The position numbers and the translations under genes were made by a program. A stretch of DNA of 29,983 nt. It comes from Methanoregula sp. (lineage in GTDB: Archaea > Halobacteriota > Methanomicrobia > Methanomicrobiales > Methanospirillaceae). Positions 14,552 through 22,587 of this stretch are shown here, in pieces (the first letter of the stretch is position 1; every line of letters starts with the position of its first letter). The notes under the pieces were generated by a model, which saw nothing but the letters and a program-made list of their open reading frames with translations, was not told the origin of the DNA and did no database searches. The DNA lies in contig JAQWDG010000001.1 of the NCBI GenBank assembly GCA_028705545.1, positions 17,422 to 47,404 of the forward strand, written 5' to 3'.

Positions 14552-16204
14552 TTATCCGGTATAGGCCTGCGCAGATTTCGACTGCCTGCTGTACCTTTCC
14601 TTAATGCTGTCGAGGGTCTCGATCTCGGTGGTGTCCTTGTCGTCCCGCAGCCGGATGAACCGGGGGAACCGGAGGGCAAACCCGGCCGCGTAGGTGGGGC
14701 TTACCTGGAGCTCGGCATACCCTACCTCAAAGACCAGTTCCGGCTCGAACTGCACTTCCTTTCCTGAACGCGAGATCACGGTATCCTTGAGCAGCTCGTA
14801 GACCTCTGCGAGCTGCCCGTCGGAAAACCCGGTTGCTACCCGGGAGAGAGGAACAAGTTTCCCCTGGTCCTGGCAGGCGACTAAAAACGACCCGAATACG
14901 TGTGCCCGTTTTCCTTCGCCCCATTCTGCACCGACAACCGCCAGATCGAGCGTATCCACCTCGGGCTTGATCTTGATCCAGTTCTTCCCCCGCTGGCCCG
15001 GGGTGTAGGGAGAGTCGCGGACCTTGATCATGATCCCCTCGTGGCCGGCGGCAAGCGCATCGTTGTAGGTTTTTTCAATGATGGCCTGGTCGCCGCTTAC
15101 CACCTGCGGGGCTACGAACTCCTGCACGACAAATTCCAGTCTCTTCCGGCGCTCGGAGAACGGGATGTCGATCAGGTTTTCTCCGTCGAGGTAGAGGATA
15201 TCGAAGACGTTTGGCACCATACGGATCGCCTCTTTTGCCTCGGCGATATCGTGCCGGCGCCGGAACCTGCGGAGCACGGACTGGAAGGGCATGGGCCGGC
15301 CGTCTTTTATTGCAATTACTTCCCCGTCCAGGATGACATCGTGCGTGGTTGCGCCGTCCAGAAGGGCGATCACATCCGGGAGTGCTGCGGTTACGTCTTC
15401 GAGACGGCGGGAATACATCCGCTTCTTTCCCCCTGCTTTATGGAACTGGAACCGCGAGCCGTCGTACTTGTATTCCGCCGCAACCTCGCCGTGCTCCTGG
15501 AGCATGTCGGCAATAGCTCCCTGCTGGGCGAGCATCATCCGTAACGGGTGGAAGGGGGTGATCCGGACATCCTTCAGGGCATCTTCCCCGGTTTTTGCCC
15601 GTTGTGCTACTTCGCCGAGGTCGTTTATTGCCTGCATTGCGTGCTCGACAAGTGTCGGGTCGACCGAGAACGCCTTTGCTATTGCCTCGCGGACGGTCCC
15701 TTCGCCAACGCCGATACGGAGCTCTTCGAGCATGATCCGGGAAAGGTAGCGCCCTTCGAGCGGGGTGGCATCGCCAAGGAGCAGTTTGACCGTGCGCAGT
15801 TTCTCCTTCTGGGACGTGGCCCCGCCGCGTGCCGATATTGCGATGAGCTTATTGTACACATCGACAAGTTCGAGATCCTGGTGGGAGAACGATACCTGCG
15901 ATTTCTTCGTAAGGAACTCTTCCACAACCCTGCCCACATCGCCGCTCCGGTTGATCCGGTCGATCACCGCCTCCTTTTTTACCCCGGCAACGTACCCGAT
16001 CGCTTCGTACAGGAGGTTCGGGCCGATCCCGAGTTTCTGCGGGCTCCAGTCGGGAAAGATCCTCCCCATGATAAACCGGACAAAGACCGGGAGTTCTTCC
16101 GGGGAGAGTGCCGGCAGGGCCCGGCTCACCACATCGATCATGTCGAGCCGGCCGGATATCCCTTCAATCTCCTCACAATACCGGGAGAACTCTGAAAAGA
16201 GCAT
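14552..16204 (-). CDS. lig: ATP-dependent DNA ligase
   Basis: The 550-aa archaeal replicative and repair ligase seals nicks through an AMP-lysine intermediate. The N-terminal DNA-binding domain covers about 1-215. Catalytic K246 lies in motif I EYKYDGSR. Motif III is in DVILDGEV, motif IV in HEGIMIK, and motif V in WIKIKPE, followed by an OB domain. Length and domain order match Lig1-type archaeal ligases. It is convergent with nreA, and both products belong to the PCNA-dependent repair toolkit. The upstream region 16205-16351 contains an AT-rich box that may serve both directions. Confidence 0.95.
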   Translation of the reverse strand: MLFSEFSRYCEEIEGISGRLDMIDVVSRALPALSPEELPVFVRFIMGRIFPDWSPQKLGIGPNLLYEAIGYVAGVKKEAVIDRINRSGDVGRVVEEFLTKKSQVSFSHQDLELVDVYNKLIAISARGGATSQKEKLRTVKLLLGDATPLEGRYLSRIMLEELRIGVGEGTVREAIAKAFSVDPTLVEHAMQAINDLGEVAQRAKTGEDALKDVRITPFHPLRMMLAQQGAIADMLQEHGEVAAEYKYDGSRFQFHKAGGKKRMYSRRLEDVTAALPDVIALLDGATTHDVILDGEVIAIKDGRPMPFQSVLRRFRRRHDIAEAKEAIRMVPNVFDILYLDGENLIDIPFSERRKRLEFVVQEFVAPQVVSGDQAIIEKTYNDALAAGHEGIMIKVRDSPYTPGQRGKNWIKIKPEVDTLDLAVVGAEWGEGKRAHVFGSFLVACQDQGKLVPLSRVATGFSDGQLAEVYELLKDTVISRSGKEVQFEPELVFEVGYAELQVSPTYAAGFALRFPRFIRLRDDKDTTEIETLDSIKERYSRQSKSAQAYTG

Positions 16205-16280
16205 GGCGTTTCTGCTTTCACCTTTGGCGGCATTCGCATTAACATTTTACGTTATCCTGCCTGCCATATCCGGCTGTGGT

Positions 16281-16293
16281 GATATAAATAAAA
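16281..16293 (+). promoter_or_regulatory. AT-rich promoter box between lig and the next gene
   Basis: GATATAAATAAAA is a clear TATA element about 60-70 nt before the ATG at 16352. It predicts a leader of roughly 40 nt on the plus strand, unlike the leaderless pattern elsewhere. The reverse strand of this stretch (TTTATTTATATC) could also drive lig. Confidence 0.45.
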
Positions 16294-16351
16294 GTATTTT
16301 TAAGGATTGACCCGATAGTTCTCTAAAAAGTGCAGGTCGTGGCATCAACCC

Positions 16352-17539
16352 ATGGGTGACGAGTGGCAGCCGGAAGCGGTAATCAGGCTGAGACTGGAAC
16401 GTCTGAAAAAAGAGTTTGTCGAGTATATCGCAGCAAACAGCGGGAAGATCGACGCCAATATCCCGGTCTTTTTCGGCCAGGTCATCGCCTCCCTCGACAA
16501 GAACCTGCCGGGCCTCGGCGAGGATCTCTACGACCCGTTCATCGATGCAATGGCATTTGCCGTGCTCGAAGCCTCCAAAAAATCCGAGGATATCCCGTTT
16601 GTCGAGAAATTATTCGATTATGCCCTGCGCAACAAGCGCGGGACCCGGAACCGCGCCGTCTACGATATCCTGCTCGGCATGAAGATGATCAATACCGGGA
16701 AATATGCCGAGGGCGCCGAGCAGCTCAAAAAGTACCGGTCCGTCGATGCGATCATCTGCCCGGCAATCGCATACTGCTATTTTGTCCTCTCTACCCAGCA
16801 GTCGGTAATCGAACGGGGCGCACCGCGCCCCAACGATATGTCGCTTGCCGCCCGCGAGCAGATGATCGAACTCGTCCGGCTCCACCCGCCGATCAACCGG
16901 CTCCAGGATTTCGAGATCGCAGAAGACCCCCGGATCAATAAGATCTTCTGGTTTATGATCAAGCAGGCAATAGACTGGTTCCCGAGCGAGCGCGAGTTCA
17001 TCCGCATCGGCATCGAAAAGGCTGCAAAAGACGGCAGGCGCGATCTCAAGGAAGAACTCCTCAACATCGCTATAGAGCGGTTCTACAACGATATGTACTT
17101 CCTGCGCGAGCTCTACAAGCTCAAGCTGGAAAAAAGGGACGCCGGCGGGATCGCCGGGGTCGTCAAGCAGATGACGCAGCAGTACCCCGACGAGATCGAG
17201 CCGGTCTATTACGGGATTAAGCTCTCGATCATCACCAGCCGGATGGACACGTATTTCCGGTTCCGGAAACAGGCCGTGGCAAAGAACATCGCCCCGTTTG
17301 CGCTCATCCTGCTCGATTACGCGTTCGAGATGATGAGCGGGAAACGTGTCGAGGCATCAGCCTGCATGGACGAGATCAAAAAGCGTGTCGGCCCCCACCA
17401 TTACTTCGTGACGCTGCTCGAGTATGTGGGGCATGACTTCCAGTCAGACGATGCAAAGAAAGTAAACCGGGCAAAGAAAGCGCTGTTCGATGCTATCGAC
17501 CAGTACTGTATGAAACTGCTTAAGATCGAAGGAACGTGA
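16352..17539 (+). CDS. Hypothetical alpha-helical protein (395 aa)
   Basis: I do not recognise this family. The protein is soluble, rich in charged residues and seems all-helical, with helix-turn-helix periodicity through its length (for example YDILLGMKMINTGKYAEGAEQL at about 104-125, which resembles a single TPR hairpin). It may be an alpha-solenoid scaffold. There is no signal peptide, membrane segment, P-loop or metal motif. Its end is 67 nt before the receiver-HisKA-receiver gene on the same strand, so co-transcription and a signalling link are possible but unproven. Confidence 0.8.
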   Translation: MGDEWQPEAVIRLRLERLKKEFVEYIAANSGKIDANIPVFFGQVIASLDKNLPGLGEDLYDPFIDAMAFAVLEASKKSEDIPFVEKLFDYALRNKRGTRNRAVYDILLGMKMINTGKYAEGAEQLKKYRSVDAIICPAIAYCYFVLSTQQSVIERGAPRPNDMSLAAREQMIELVRLHPPINRLQDFEIAEDPRINKIFWFMIKQAIDWFPSEREFIRIGIEKAAKDGRRDLKEELLNIAIERFYNDMYFLRELYKLKLEKRDAGGIAGVVKQMTQQYPDEIEPVYYGIKLSIITSRMDTYFRFRKQAVAKNIAPFALILLDYAFEMMSGKRVEASACMDEIKKRVGPHHYFVTLLEYVGHDFQSDDAKKVNRAKKALFDAIDQYCMKLLKIEGT

Positions 17540-17606
17540 CGGAAGGAAGAGCGATGAAGAGATCTTTTATCATACCGGGCATACGGATATTCCGGGAGGG
17601 ATGGTG

Positions 17607-18644
17607 ATGGCAGCGCCAGTACAGGTTCTGGTGGCCGCAGCAAAAACCGCGGAAGCGGATGCACTTGCGGCCGAGGCAGGGAAGGCCGGCTACCGGGTGG
17701 TTGCCCGGGCAGCGTCGGGAAAAGAGGCGGTTGCCCGTGCATGCAAAGAGCACCCGGCGCTCGTGCTGATGGACGCCCGGCTCGGTGGCAGTCAGGCAAT
17801 CCGGGGAGCGATAAAGAAGATCCAGGCCGGCTGCGGCATCCCCGTTGTTCTCGTTGCCCATTCCGATGTTGCCATCCCTGATTTTGGCAGGAGCGCGGTC
17901 GTCCCGTACGGATGCCTGGTGCGTCCGTTCGGTCCCCGCCAGTTCCGTGAGGTTACCGGGGCAGCCATTGCGTTGCATTCCCGTACGCAGGCCGGTGTCG
18001 ATCCCCGGGCGCAGAAGATCGCCCACGATATCAACAACATGCTCAGTTCGGCCCTTGCCAATATCCAGCTCTCCCGCCGTTCATGCCCCCATAAGGAACA
18101 GGTGCTGGAGCATCTCGACAACGCGGAGACGAGCGTGCTCCGGGCGCGCGACCACTCGCGCCAGCTCCTCGCATCGGTCGGGACACCGGATACTGCACCG
18201 GCGGCAGGACCAAAGAAAACCGGCCGGAAAACCGCGGGCCGGGAAGACAAAAAGAGACCGGCGGCCCGGTACCGGATCCTCCTGATGGACGATGAAGAGT
18301 CCATCCTTTCTGCCACGAGCGACATGCTCACCTTCCTTGGTCACGAGGTCACGGTGGCGGAGAACGGCGATCTGGCAGCCACCCTGTACAGGAAGGCCGG
18401 GGAGAACGGCTTCCCGTTCGATGCAGTCATCCTCGACATCACCGTTCCCGGGGGAAAAGGGGCCGGTGAGACCCTGCCGCTTCTCAGGAACATCGACCCG
18501 CAGGTGCGGGCAATTGTCTCCAGCGGGTACGCCACCCATCCCCTTGTCACGGGGTTTGCCGCGAACGGGTTTGTATCGGCGCTGGTAAAACCCTACGGTT
18601 TCAAGGAACTCGAAGACGCCCTGGCCCGGGCCTTCAAAAAATAA
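17607..18644 (+). CDS. Receiver-HisKA-receiver protein without ATPase domain
   Basis: The 345-aa protein has three parts. Residues 5-120 are a degenerate receiver: the usual acidic pair is missing (VLVAAAK), D56 (LMDARL) remains, and the conserved Lys is replaced by Arg (VRPFG). Residues 131-190 form a HisKA-like helical hairpin with phospho-acceptor H140 in AHDINNMLSSALANIQL. A basic Pro/Gly linker follows, then a canonical receiver (223-345) with D228/D229, phospho-site D277, S305 and K328. No N, G1 or G2 boxes of a histidine-kinase ATPase are present. It may act as a phosphotransfer relay. ATG 17607 is preferred to ATG 17601 because GGGAGGG (17594-17600) then has normal spacing. A T6 run follows the stop. 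Confidence 0.85.
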   Translation: MAAPVQVLVAAAKTAEADALAAEAGKAGYRVVARAASGKEAVARACKEHPALVLMDARLGGSQAIRGAIKKIQAGCGIPVVLVAHSDVAIPDFGRSAVVPYGCLVRPFGPRQFREVTGAAIALHSRTQAGVDPRAQKIAHDINNMLSSALANIQLSRRSCPHKEQVLEHLDNAETSVLRARDHSRQLLASVGTPDTAPAAGPKKTGRKTAGREDKKRPAARYRILLMDDEESILSATSDMLTFLGHEVTVAENGDLAATLYRKAGENGFPFDAVILDITVPGGKGAGETLPLLRNIDPQVRAIVSSGYATHPLVTGFAANGFVSALVKPYGFKELEDALARAFKK

Positions 18645-18657
18645 TTTTTTCTCGGGG

Positions 18658-19446
18658 TCAGAGCCGGAGTTCCTGTCGGGACACCGGTGTCGTCCCTGCC
18701 TGGGAGGCGACGATCAGCCCGGTGTCCTCGAAAAAGAGCCCGAGGCCGTCACGGGCGCTCGCCCGGGCCTTATCCGGCGTATTGTTGATCTCGCTTAAGT
18801 GCGAGAGGATGACCGGGGGTGCATCCCTCCCCAGCTGTCGCAGCACTGCCGCCGCCGCAGGGTTCGAGAGATGGCCGTGATCGGAACGAATCCGCCGTTT
18901 CAGGGACTCCGGGTACGGGCCGTTTGCGAGCATATCGGGGCAGTGGTTGCTTTCAAGGACGAGGCCGTCGCAGGGGCGGAGCCGGGCGAACATGCCGGCG
19001 GTAACGATCCCGGTATCCGTGCAGTAACCGAGAGTGACGCCATCGTCTTTTACGGTAAAACCGCAGGGCTCGGCCGCATCGTGGGAAGTGGCAAACGGGG
19101 TAAGCGTCATTCCCGCAACCGTAAAGGCTTCGTTGTACCGGCAGACCCGGGTCTCCAGCGGCTTGTCCGATGTGCGGCGGTGGCAGAGGAAATCGGCAAG
19201 CGTCCCCTGCGTTGCATAGACCGGGCAGGAAAGTTTCCGGGCGAGCACATCGAGTCCCCTGACATGGTCGCCGTGCTCGTGGGTCACGACAATAGCTTCG
19301 ATCGCGTCGGGAGTGCACCCGGCCTGTGCCATCCGGGCAAAGGTCTCTTTTGCGCTCAGGCCCGCATCGATGAGGAGCGAGCCCCCGTGGCCTTCGATAT
19401 AGGTACAGTTGCCCTTACTCCCGCTTGCAAGGATAGTGCACCGCAT
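18658..19446 (-). CDS. Metallo-beta-lactamase-fold hydrolase (YycJ/WalJ-like)
   Basis: The 262-aa MBL-fold protein starts MRCTILASGSKGNCTYIE, typical of the YycJ/WalJ group of small nuclease-like MBL proteins. The metal-binding motif THEHGDH is at residues 55-61; later ligands are in ATSHDAAEP, GYCTDTG and ILSHLSEINN. These should bind two metal ions. Bacterial homologues have been linked to 5'-3' exonuclease activity, but the archaeal substrate is unknown. It is convergent with the phosphorelay gene, 13 nt apart. Length is normal and the gene seems intact. Confidence 0.85.
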   Translation of the reverse strand: MRCTILASGSKGNCTYIEGHGGSLLIDAGLSAKETFARMAQAGCTPDAIEAIVVTHEHGDHVRGLDVLARKLSCPVYATQGTLADFLCHRRTSDKPLETRVCRYNEAFTVAGMTLTPFATSHDAAEPCGFTVKDDGVTLGYCTDTGIVTAGMFARLRPCDGLVLESNHCPDMLANGPYPESLKRRIRSDHGHLSNPAAAAVLRQLGRDAPPVILSHLSEINNTPDKARASARDGLGLFFEDTGLIVASQAGTTPVSRQELRL

Positions 19447-19528
19447 TCTGCCGTACCTTTACGTGCCGGAGGTATTAACCTGCTTTCATCGGAACATCCG
19501 GGGTGGCAGGTAAAAAAGCGTTTTATGG

Positions 19529-19714
19529 TTATTTTTCAGGTTTCATGGCCTCGTATTCTGCGAGGACCGGGGCTATGGTCTTTGTCGAGATGGAACGCCG
19601 GACCAGAACTGCGAGCTTCTTACAGTATCTGATATGGGAGATCTGGAAACTCACGATCAGGCCAAAACAGAGGCACGTAACACCGATCAGGTAATAACTT
19701 GCAATATCTGCCAT
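19529..19714 (-). CDS. Small single-helix membrane protein, paralogue 2 (61 aa)
   Basis: One hydrophobic helix at about residues 5-25 is followed by a basic segment (HIRYCKKLAVLVRRS) and a soluble tail. The start at ATG 19714 has an excellent ribosome binding site, AAGGAGG seven nt upstream. It aligns along its full length with the preceding gene (19734-19922): both have a helix ending in IVS/GYQ, then H-x-x-Y, two basic residues, and a tail with I-x-P-x-x-x-E. The two are tandem paralogues with 19 nt between them, probably one transcript. Function unknown. Confidence 0.75.
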   Translation of the reverse strand: MADIASYYLIGVTCLCFGLIVSFQISHIRYCKKLAVLVRRSISTKTIAPVLAEYEAMKPEK

Positions 19715-19733
19715 ACGTTATCCTCCTTAATTT

Positions 19734-19922
19734 TCAGGTCTCCTTTATGAGTTCGTCAACGATCGGAATCACGGAATCGGCCTCCGAACACTGCTGCGCA
19801 ATCACCATGAACCGCCTCCCGTAATGGTGGTTCAGGAGCTGGTACCCGACGATCATCCCGATCGAGAATGTGATAACCCCAAAACCGATATAGATCAGCA
19901 GATCCGTTATCAGGTCTGTCAA
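19734..19922 (-). CDS. Small single-helix membrane protein, paralogue 1 (62 aa)
   Basis: The only in-frame start that fits is TTG at 19922, with GGGGTG five bases ahead; no ATG or GTG is in frame before the first helix. The protein MTDLITDLLIYIGFGV carries one helix (about 6-27), then YQLLNHHYGRRFMVIAQQ and a soluble tail. It is paralogous to the next gene downstream. A TATA-like ATATATTTATC (about 19957-19967) lies 35-45 nt upstream. The pair is divergent from the molybdate permease gene. Confidence 0.68.
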   Translation of the reverse strand: MTDLITDLLIYIGFGVITFSIGMIVGYQLLNHHYGRRFMVIAQQCSEADSVIPIVDELIKET

Positions 19923-19956
19923 ATATGCACCCCATTGACTGTTAGGCAGGAGACAG

Positions 19957-19967
19957 ATAAATATATT
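19957..19967 (-). promoter_or_regulatory. TATA box of the paralogous small-gene pair
   Basis: On the minus strand this reads ATATATTTATC, the most AT-rich segment of the 136-nt divergent region 19923-20058. It predicts a start of transcription near 19937. Confidence 0.45.
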
Positions 19968-20058
19968 GAATCCGGATTATGGATCTGTGCTCCTATCGAA
20001 AAGATCATTAAAGGGGAGAAACACCGGTACCCGTATACAGCCGGACAGGTAAGCAATC

Positions 20059-21186
20059 GTGGCAAATGAGACCCTTCCCCCGTTGAAATTTACCCTTTCG
20101 GAATTTGCGGGATCCCTTGGCGATTTCGGGACGATCATCCCGCTCATCCTTGCCGTAGCCCTCGTCTCCGATGTCAACCCCCGGTATATCCTGCTCTTTT
20201 TCGGGATCTGGTTCATTCTCACCGGGCTCTACTACCGGCTTCCGATCCCGCTCGAACCCATGAAAGCGATCGCCGTGATCGTGATCTCGGGAAGCATCGG
20301 GAGCGGCGAGATAGCCGCGGCGGGCATCATCCTCGGCATCCTCTTCCTTATCCTCGGCTATGGCAGGTTCTTTGCCATCATCGCGAAGTACGTTCCGGAG
20401 AGCGTGGTGCGGGGCATCCAGCTCGGCCTTGCCCTCCTCCTCTTCAAGGCGTCGGCAGATTTCGTGATAAAGGACTCCTTCTTCTTTATCCTCGGGCTGG
20501 TCATCATCCTTGCATTCCTCATCATCGTCCATTACCGCCATGTGCCCGACCTTTCCTCGATCTGCGTGATCGCAGTCGGCGTCGTTGGGGGGATCATCCT
20601 GCATGGCATACCCCCCACGAGCCTGATCCCGCCGCCGCAGCTCGTAATCCCGCTCACATCAGATTTCCCTTCGGCGCTCTCGACGCTCGTCCTGCCGCAG
20701 GTCGTGCTGACGATTGCAAACGCGATCCTTGCGACCTCCCTTTTGACACAGGACCTTTTCAGGCAGGATGTCCCGCCAAAGAGGCTCTCCACGACCATCG
20801 GCCTCATGAACATCACGTCGGTGCCTTTCGGCGGGTTTCCCATGTGCCACGGGGCCGGGGGCCTTGCCGGCCAGTACCGCTACGGGGCCCGGACCGGGGG
20901 GGCGAGCATCATCGCGGGTGTCATCTTCATTGTCCTCGCGCTCTTCTTTACCTCACCCCAGGTACTTTCCATCGTGGCGGTCGGTGTGCTCGGGGCGCTT
21001 TTGGTCTTTGTCGGGATCGAGATGGGAAGGCACAGCCTCAAGACCGACTCATTTGTCATCACCGGTATCATCGGCCTGCTGGCCCTTTTCTTTTCCATGA
21101 CGGTAGCATTCATAGCCGGCATGGTGCTCGTGTACGTGTTCGGGAAATTCCGGCCAAAAGCCGCACATGACGGCCCGGCCTCATAA
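20059..21186 (+). CDS. MOT1-type molybdate/sulfate permease
   Basis: The 375-aa polytopic membrane protein of the MOT1 (SulP-related) family has about ten to twelve helices. Both signature motifs are present: SLGDFGTIIPL at residues 19-29, and FGGFPMCHGAGGLAGQYRYG at about 257-276. Characterised relatives carry molybdate, needed here for example by molybdenum or tungsten formylmethanofuran and formate dehydrogenases; sulfate or tungstate remain possible. The start is GTG 20059 (MANETLPPLKF); an ATG at 20066 is out of frame. It stands alone on its strand, with hisD 69 nt downstream behind its own TATA-like box. Confidence 0.88.
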   Translation: MANETLPPLKFTLSEFAGSLGDFGTIIPLILAVALVSDVNPRYILLFFGIWFILTGLYYRLPIPLEPMKAIAVIVISGSIGSGEIAAAGIILGILFLILGYGRFFAIIAKYVPESVVRGIQLGLALLLFKASADFVIKDSFFFILGLVIILAFLIIVHYRHVPDLSSICVIAVGVVGGIILHGIPPTSLIPPPQLVIPLTSDFPSALSTLVLPQVVLTIANAILATSLLTQDLFRQDVPPKRLSTTIGLMNITSVPFGGFPMCHGAGGLAGQYRYGARTGGASIIAGVIFIVLALFFTSPQVLSIVAVGVLGALLVFVGIEMGRHSLKTDSFVITGIIGLLALFFSMTVAFIAGMVLVYVFGKFRPKAAHDGPAS

Positions 21187-21218
21187 CCTGCCCCACAAAT
21201 CGCTTGTTTTTCGCAAAC

Positions 21219-21230
21219 GAAACCTTAACA
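21219..21230 (+). promoter_or_regulatory. TATA-like box of hisD
   Basis: GAAACCTTAACA is centred about 31 nt before the hisD ATG at 21256, with no Shine-Dalgarno sequence, so the mRNA is probably leaderless. Confidence 0.4.
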
Positions 21231-21255
21231 ACCTATCCCGCCGATTTTTCCTGCT

Positions 21256-22539
21256 ATGTGGCAGGCGGTTGAAGTCGAAACCTGGATGGCCCGGCGCACA
21301 TCCCGGCTCGGTGCCGTAAAGGAGACCGTTCAGGGGATTATCGGGCAGGTCAGGGACAGCGGCGATAAGGCCCTTATCGAACTTGCGGAAAAGTTCGACA
21401 AAGTGCACCTGGACACTATCGCAGTAGACGAAGATGCCCGGGAAGCCGCGTACGAGAAGGTCGACCCGAAGGTGACCGAGAGCCTGGTGGAAGCCGAGGC
21501 CCGGATCAGCAGGTTCCACGAGCTCCAGCTCCCACGGGGGCTCTGGCTCAACGAAACGGAACCCGGTATTACACTCGGCGTCAAGACGACCCCGCTCTCG
21601 CGGATCGGCACCTACGTCCCCGGAGGCCGCGCTGCCTATCCCTCCACGGCTCTCATGTGCACGGTCCCGGCCCGGATCGCCGGTGTCTCCGAGATCTGCT
21701 GCTGTTCGCCGCCGCCCATCCAGCCTCTCACGCTTATCGCCCTCGATATCGCAGGGGTAGACGAAATCTACCAGTGCGGCGGGGCACAGGCAATTGCTGC
21801 GATGGCTCTTGGTACGGAGACCATCGAGCCGGTAGAGAAGATCGTCGGGCCCGGGAACGTCTACGTGACCGCGGCAAAGATGATGCTCCGCGAGTATGCC
21901 GAGATCGATTTCCCGGCGGGCCCAAGCGAGATCGCGGTCATTGCGGATGAGGGTGCCGTTCCCGCATATGTCGCTGCCGATATCATCGCCCAGGCCGAGC
22001 ACGACCCGAACGCAGCCTGCCTCCTTATTGCTACCTCGGAAAAGATCTCCCATACCATTGGCGAGGAAGTGAAAAAACAGGCCGGAGCGGCCCAACGGAA
22101 AGAGATTATCGCAAAGGCGCTGGAAAATTCCGGGTATATCATTGCCGGCGATCTCCGGGAAGCGGTGGCGATCGCAAACACCGTTGCCGCCGAACACCTC
22201 TCCATCCAGGTTACCGATCCCCTCCCGGTGCTCTCCGGTATCCGGAATGCAGGAGCAATTTTTGTCGGGCCCTACACCCCGGTTGCCTGCGGGGATTATG
22301 CGTCCGGCACAAACCACGTCCTGCCCACGGCAGGATACGCCCGGCAGTACTCGGGACTCGACGTCCACCACTTCTGCAAGACCTCATCGGTCCAGATCCT
22401 CTCCCGCGAAGGCCTTGAGAGCATCGGGGACATCATCGAAACTCTCGCCACTGCCGAGGGTCTTTCTGCCCATGCGGCATCGGTTCGGGTCCGGCGGCAG
22501 GAGAAGAAGGGCGGACACACCGGTCCTTCAAAGAACTAA
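21256..22539 (+). CDS. hisD: Histidinol dehydrogenase
   Basis: The 427-aa enzyme catalyses the last two steps of histidine synthesis, oxidising L-histidinol to histidine with two NAD. Zinc ligands and catalytic residues of the family are present: Q246 and H249 (QAEHD), E313 and H314 (AAEHLS), D347 (CGDYASG) and the C-terminal H405 (SAHAAS). GPGNVYV (198-204) and DFPAGPSE (218-225) are the NAD- and substrate-binding segments. It is isolated from other his genes here, as is common in methanogens. A hairpin with T-rich tail follows the stop. Confidence 0.95.
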   Translation: MWQAVEVETWMARRTSRLGAVKETVQGIIGQVRDSGDKALIELAEKFDKVHLDTIAVDEDAREAAYEKVDPKVTESLVEAEARISRFHELQLPRGLWLNETEPGITLGVKTTPLSRIGTYVPGGRAAYPSTALMCTVPARIAGVSEICCCSPPPIQPLTLIALDIAGVDEIYQCGGAQAIAAMALGTETIEPVEKIVGPGNVYVTAAKMMLREYAEIDFPAGPSEIAVIADEGAVPAYVAADIIAQAEHDPNAACLLIATSEKISHTIGEEVKKQAGAAQRKEIIAKALENSGYIIAGDLREAVAIANTVAAEHLSIQVTDPLPVLSGIRNAGAIFVGPYTPVACGDYASGTNHVLPTAGYARQYSGLDVHHFCKTSSVQILSREGLESIGDIIETLATAEGLSAHAASVRVRRQEKKGGHTGPSKN

Positions 22540-22547
22540 AGACGGGG

Positions 22548-22587
22548 CCGGGACCTGTCCCGGTTTCGTGGTTTTTATTGTTTTTTT
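22548..22587 (+). terminator. Hairpin and T-tract after hisD
   Basis: CCGGGAC (22548-22554) and GTCCCGG (22557-22563) form a tight 7-bp stem, followed by GTTTTTATTG and seven T (22581-22587). The last T residues overlap the stop codon of the convergent gene ending at 22586. Confidence 0.55.

Noticed and set aside
21181..22371. Open frame of 396 aa antisense to hisD
   Set aside because: hisD on the other strand is unmistakable with all catalytic residues; the antisense frame is Gly/Arg/Asp-rich with no motif, a by-product of high-GC codon use.
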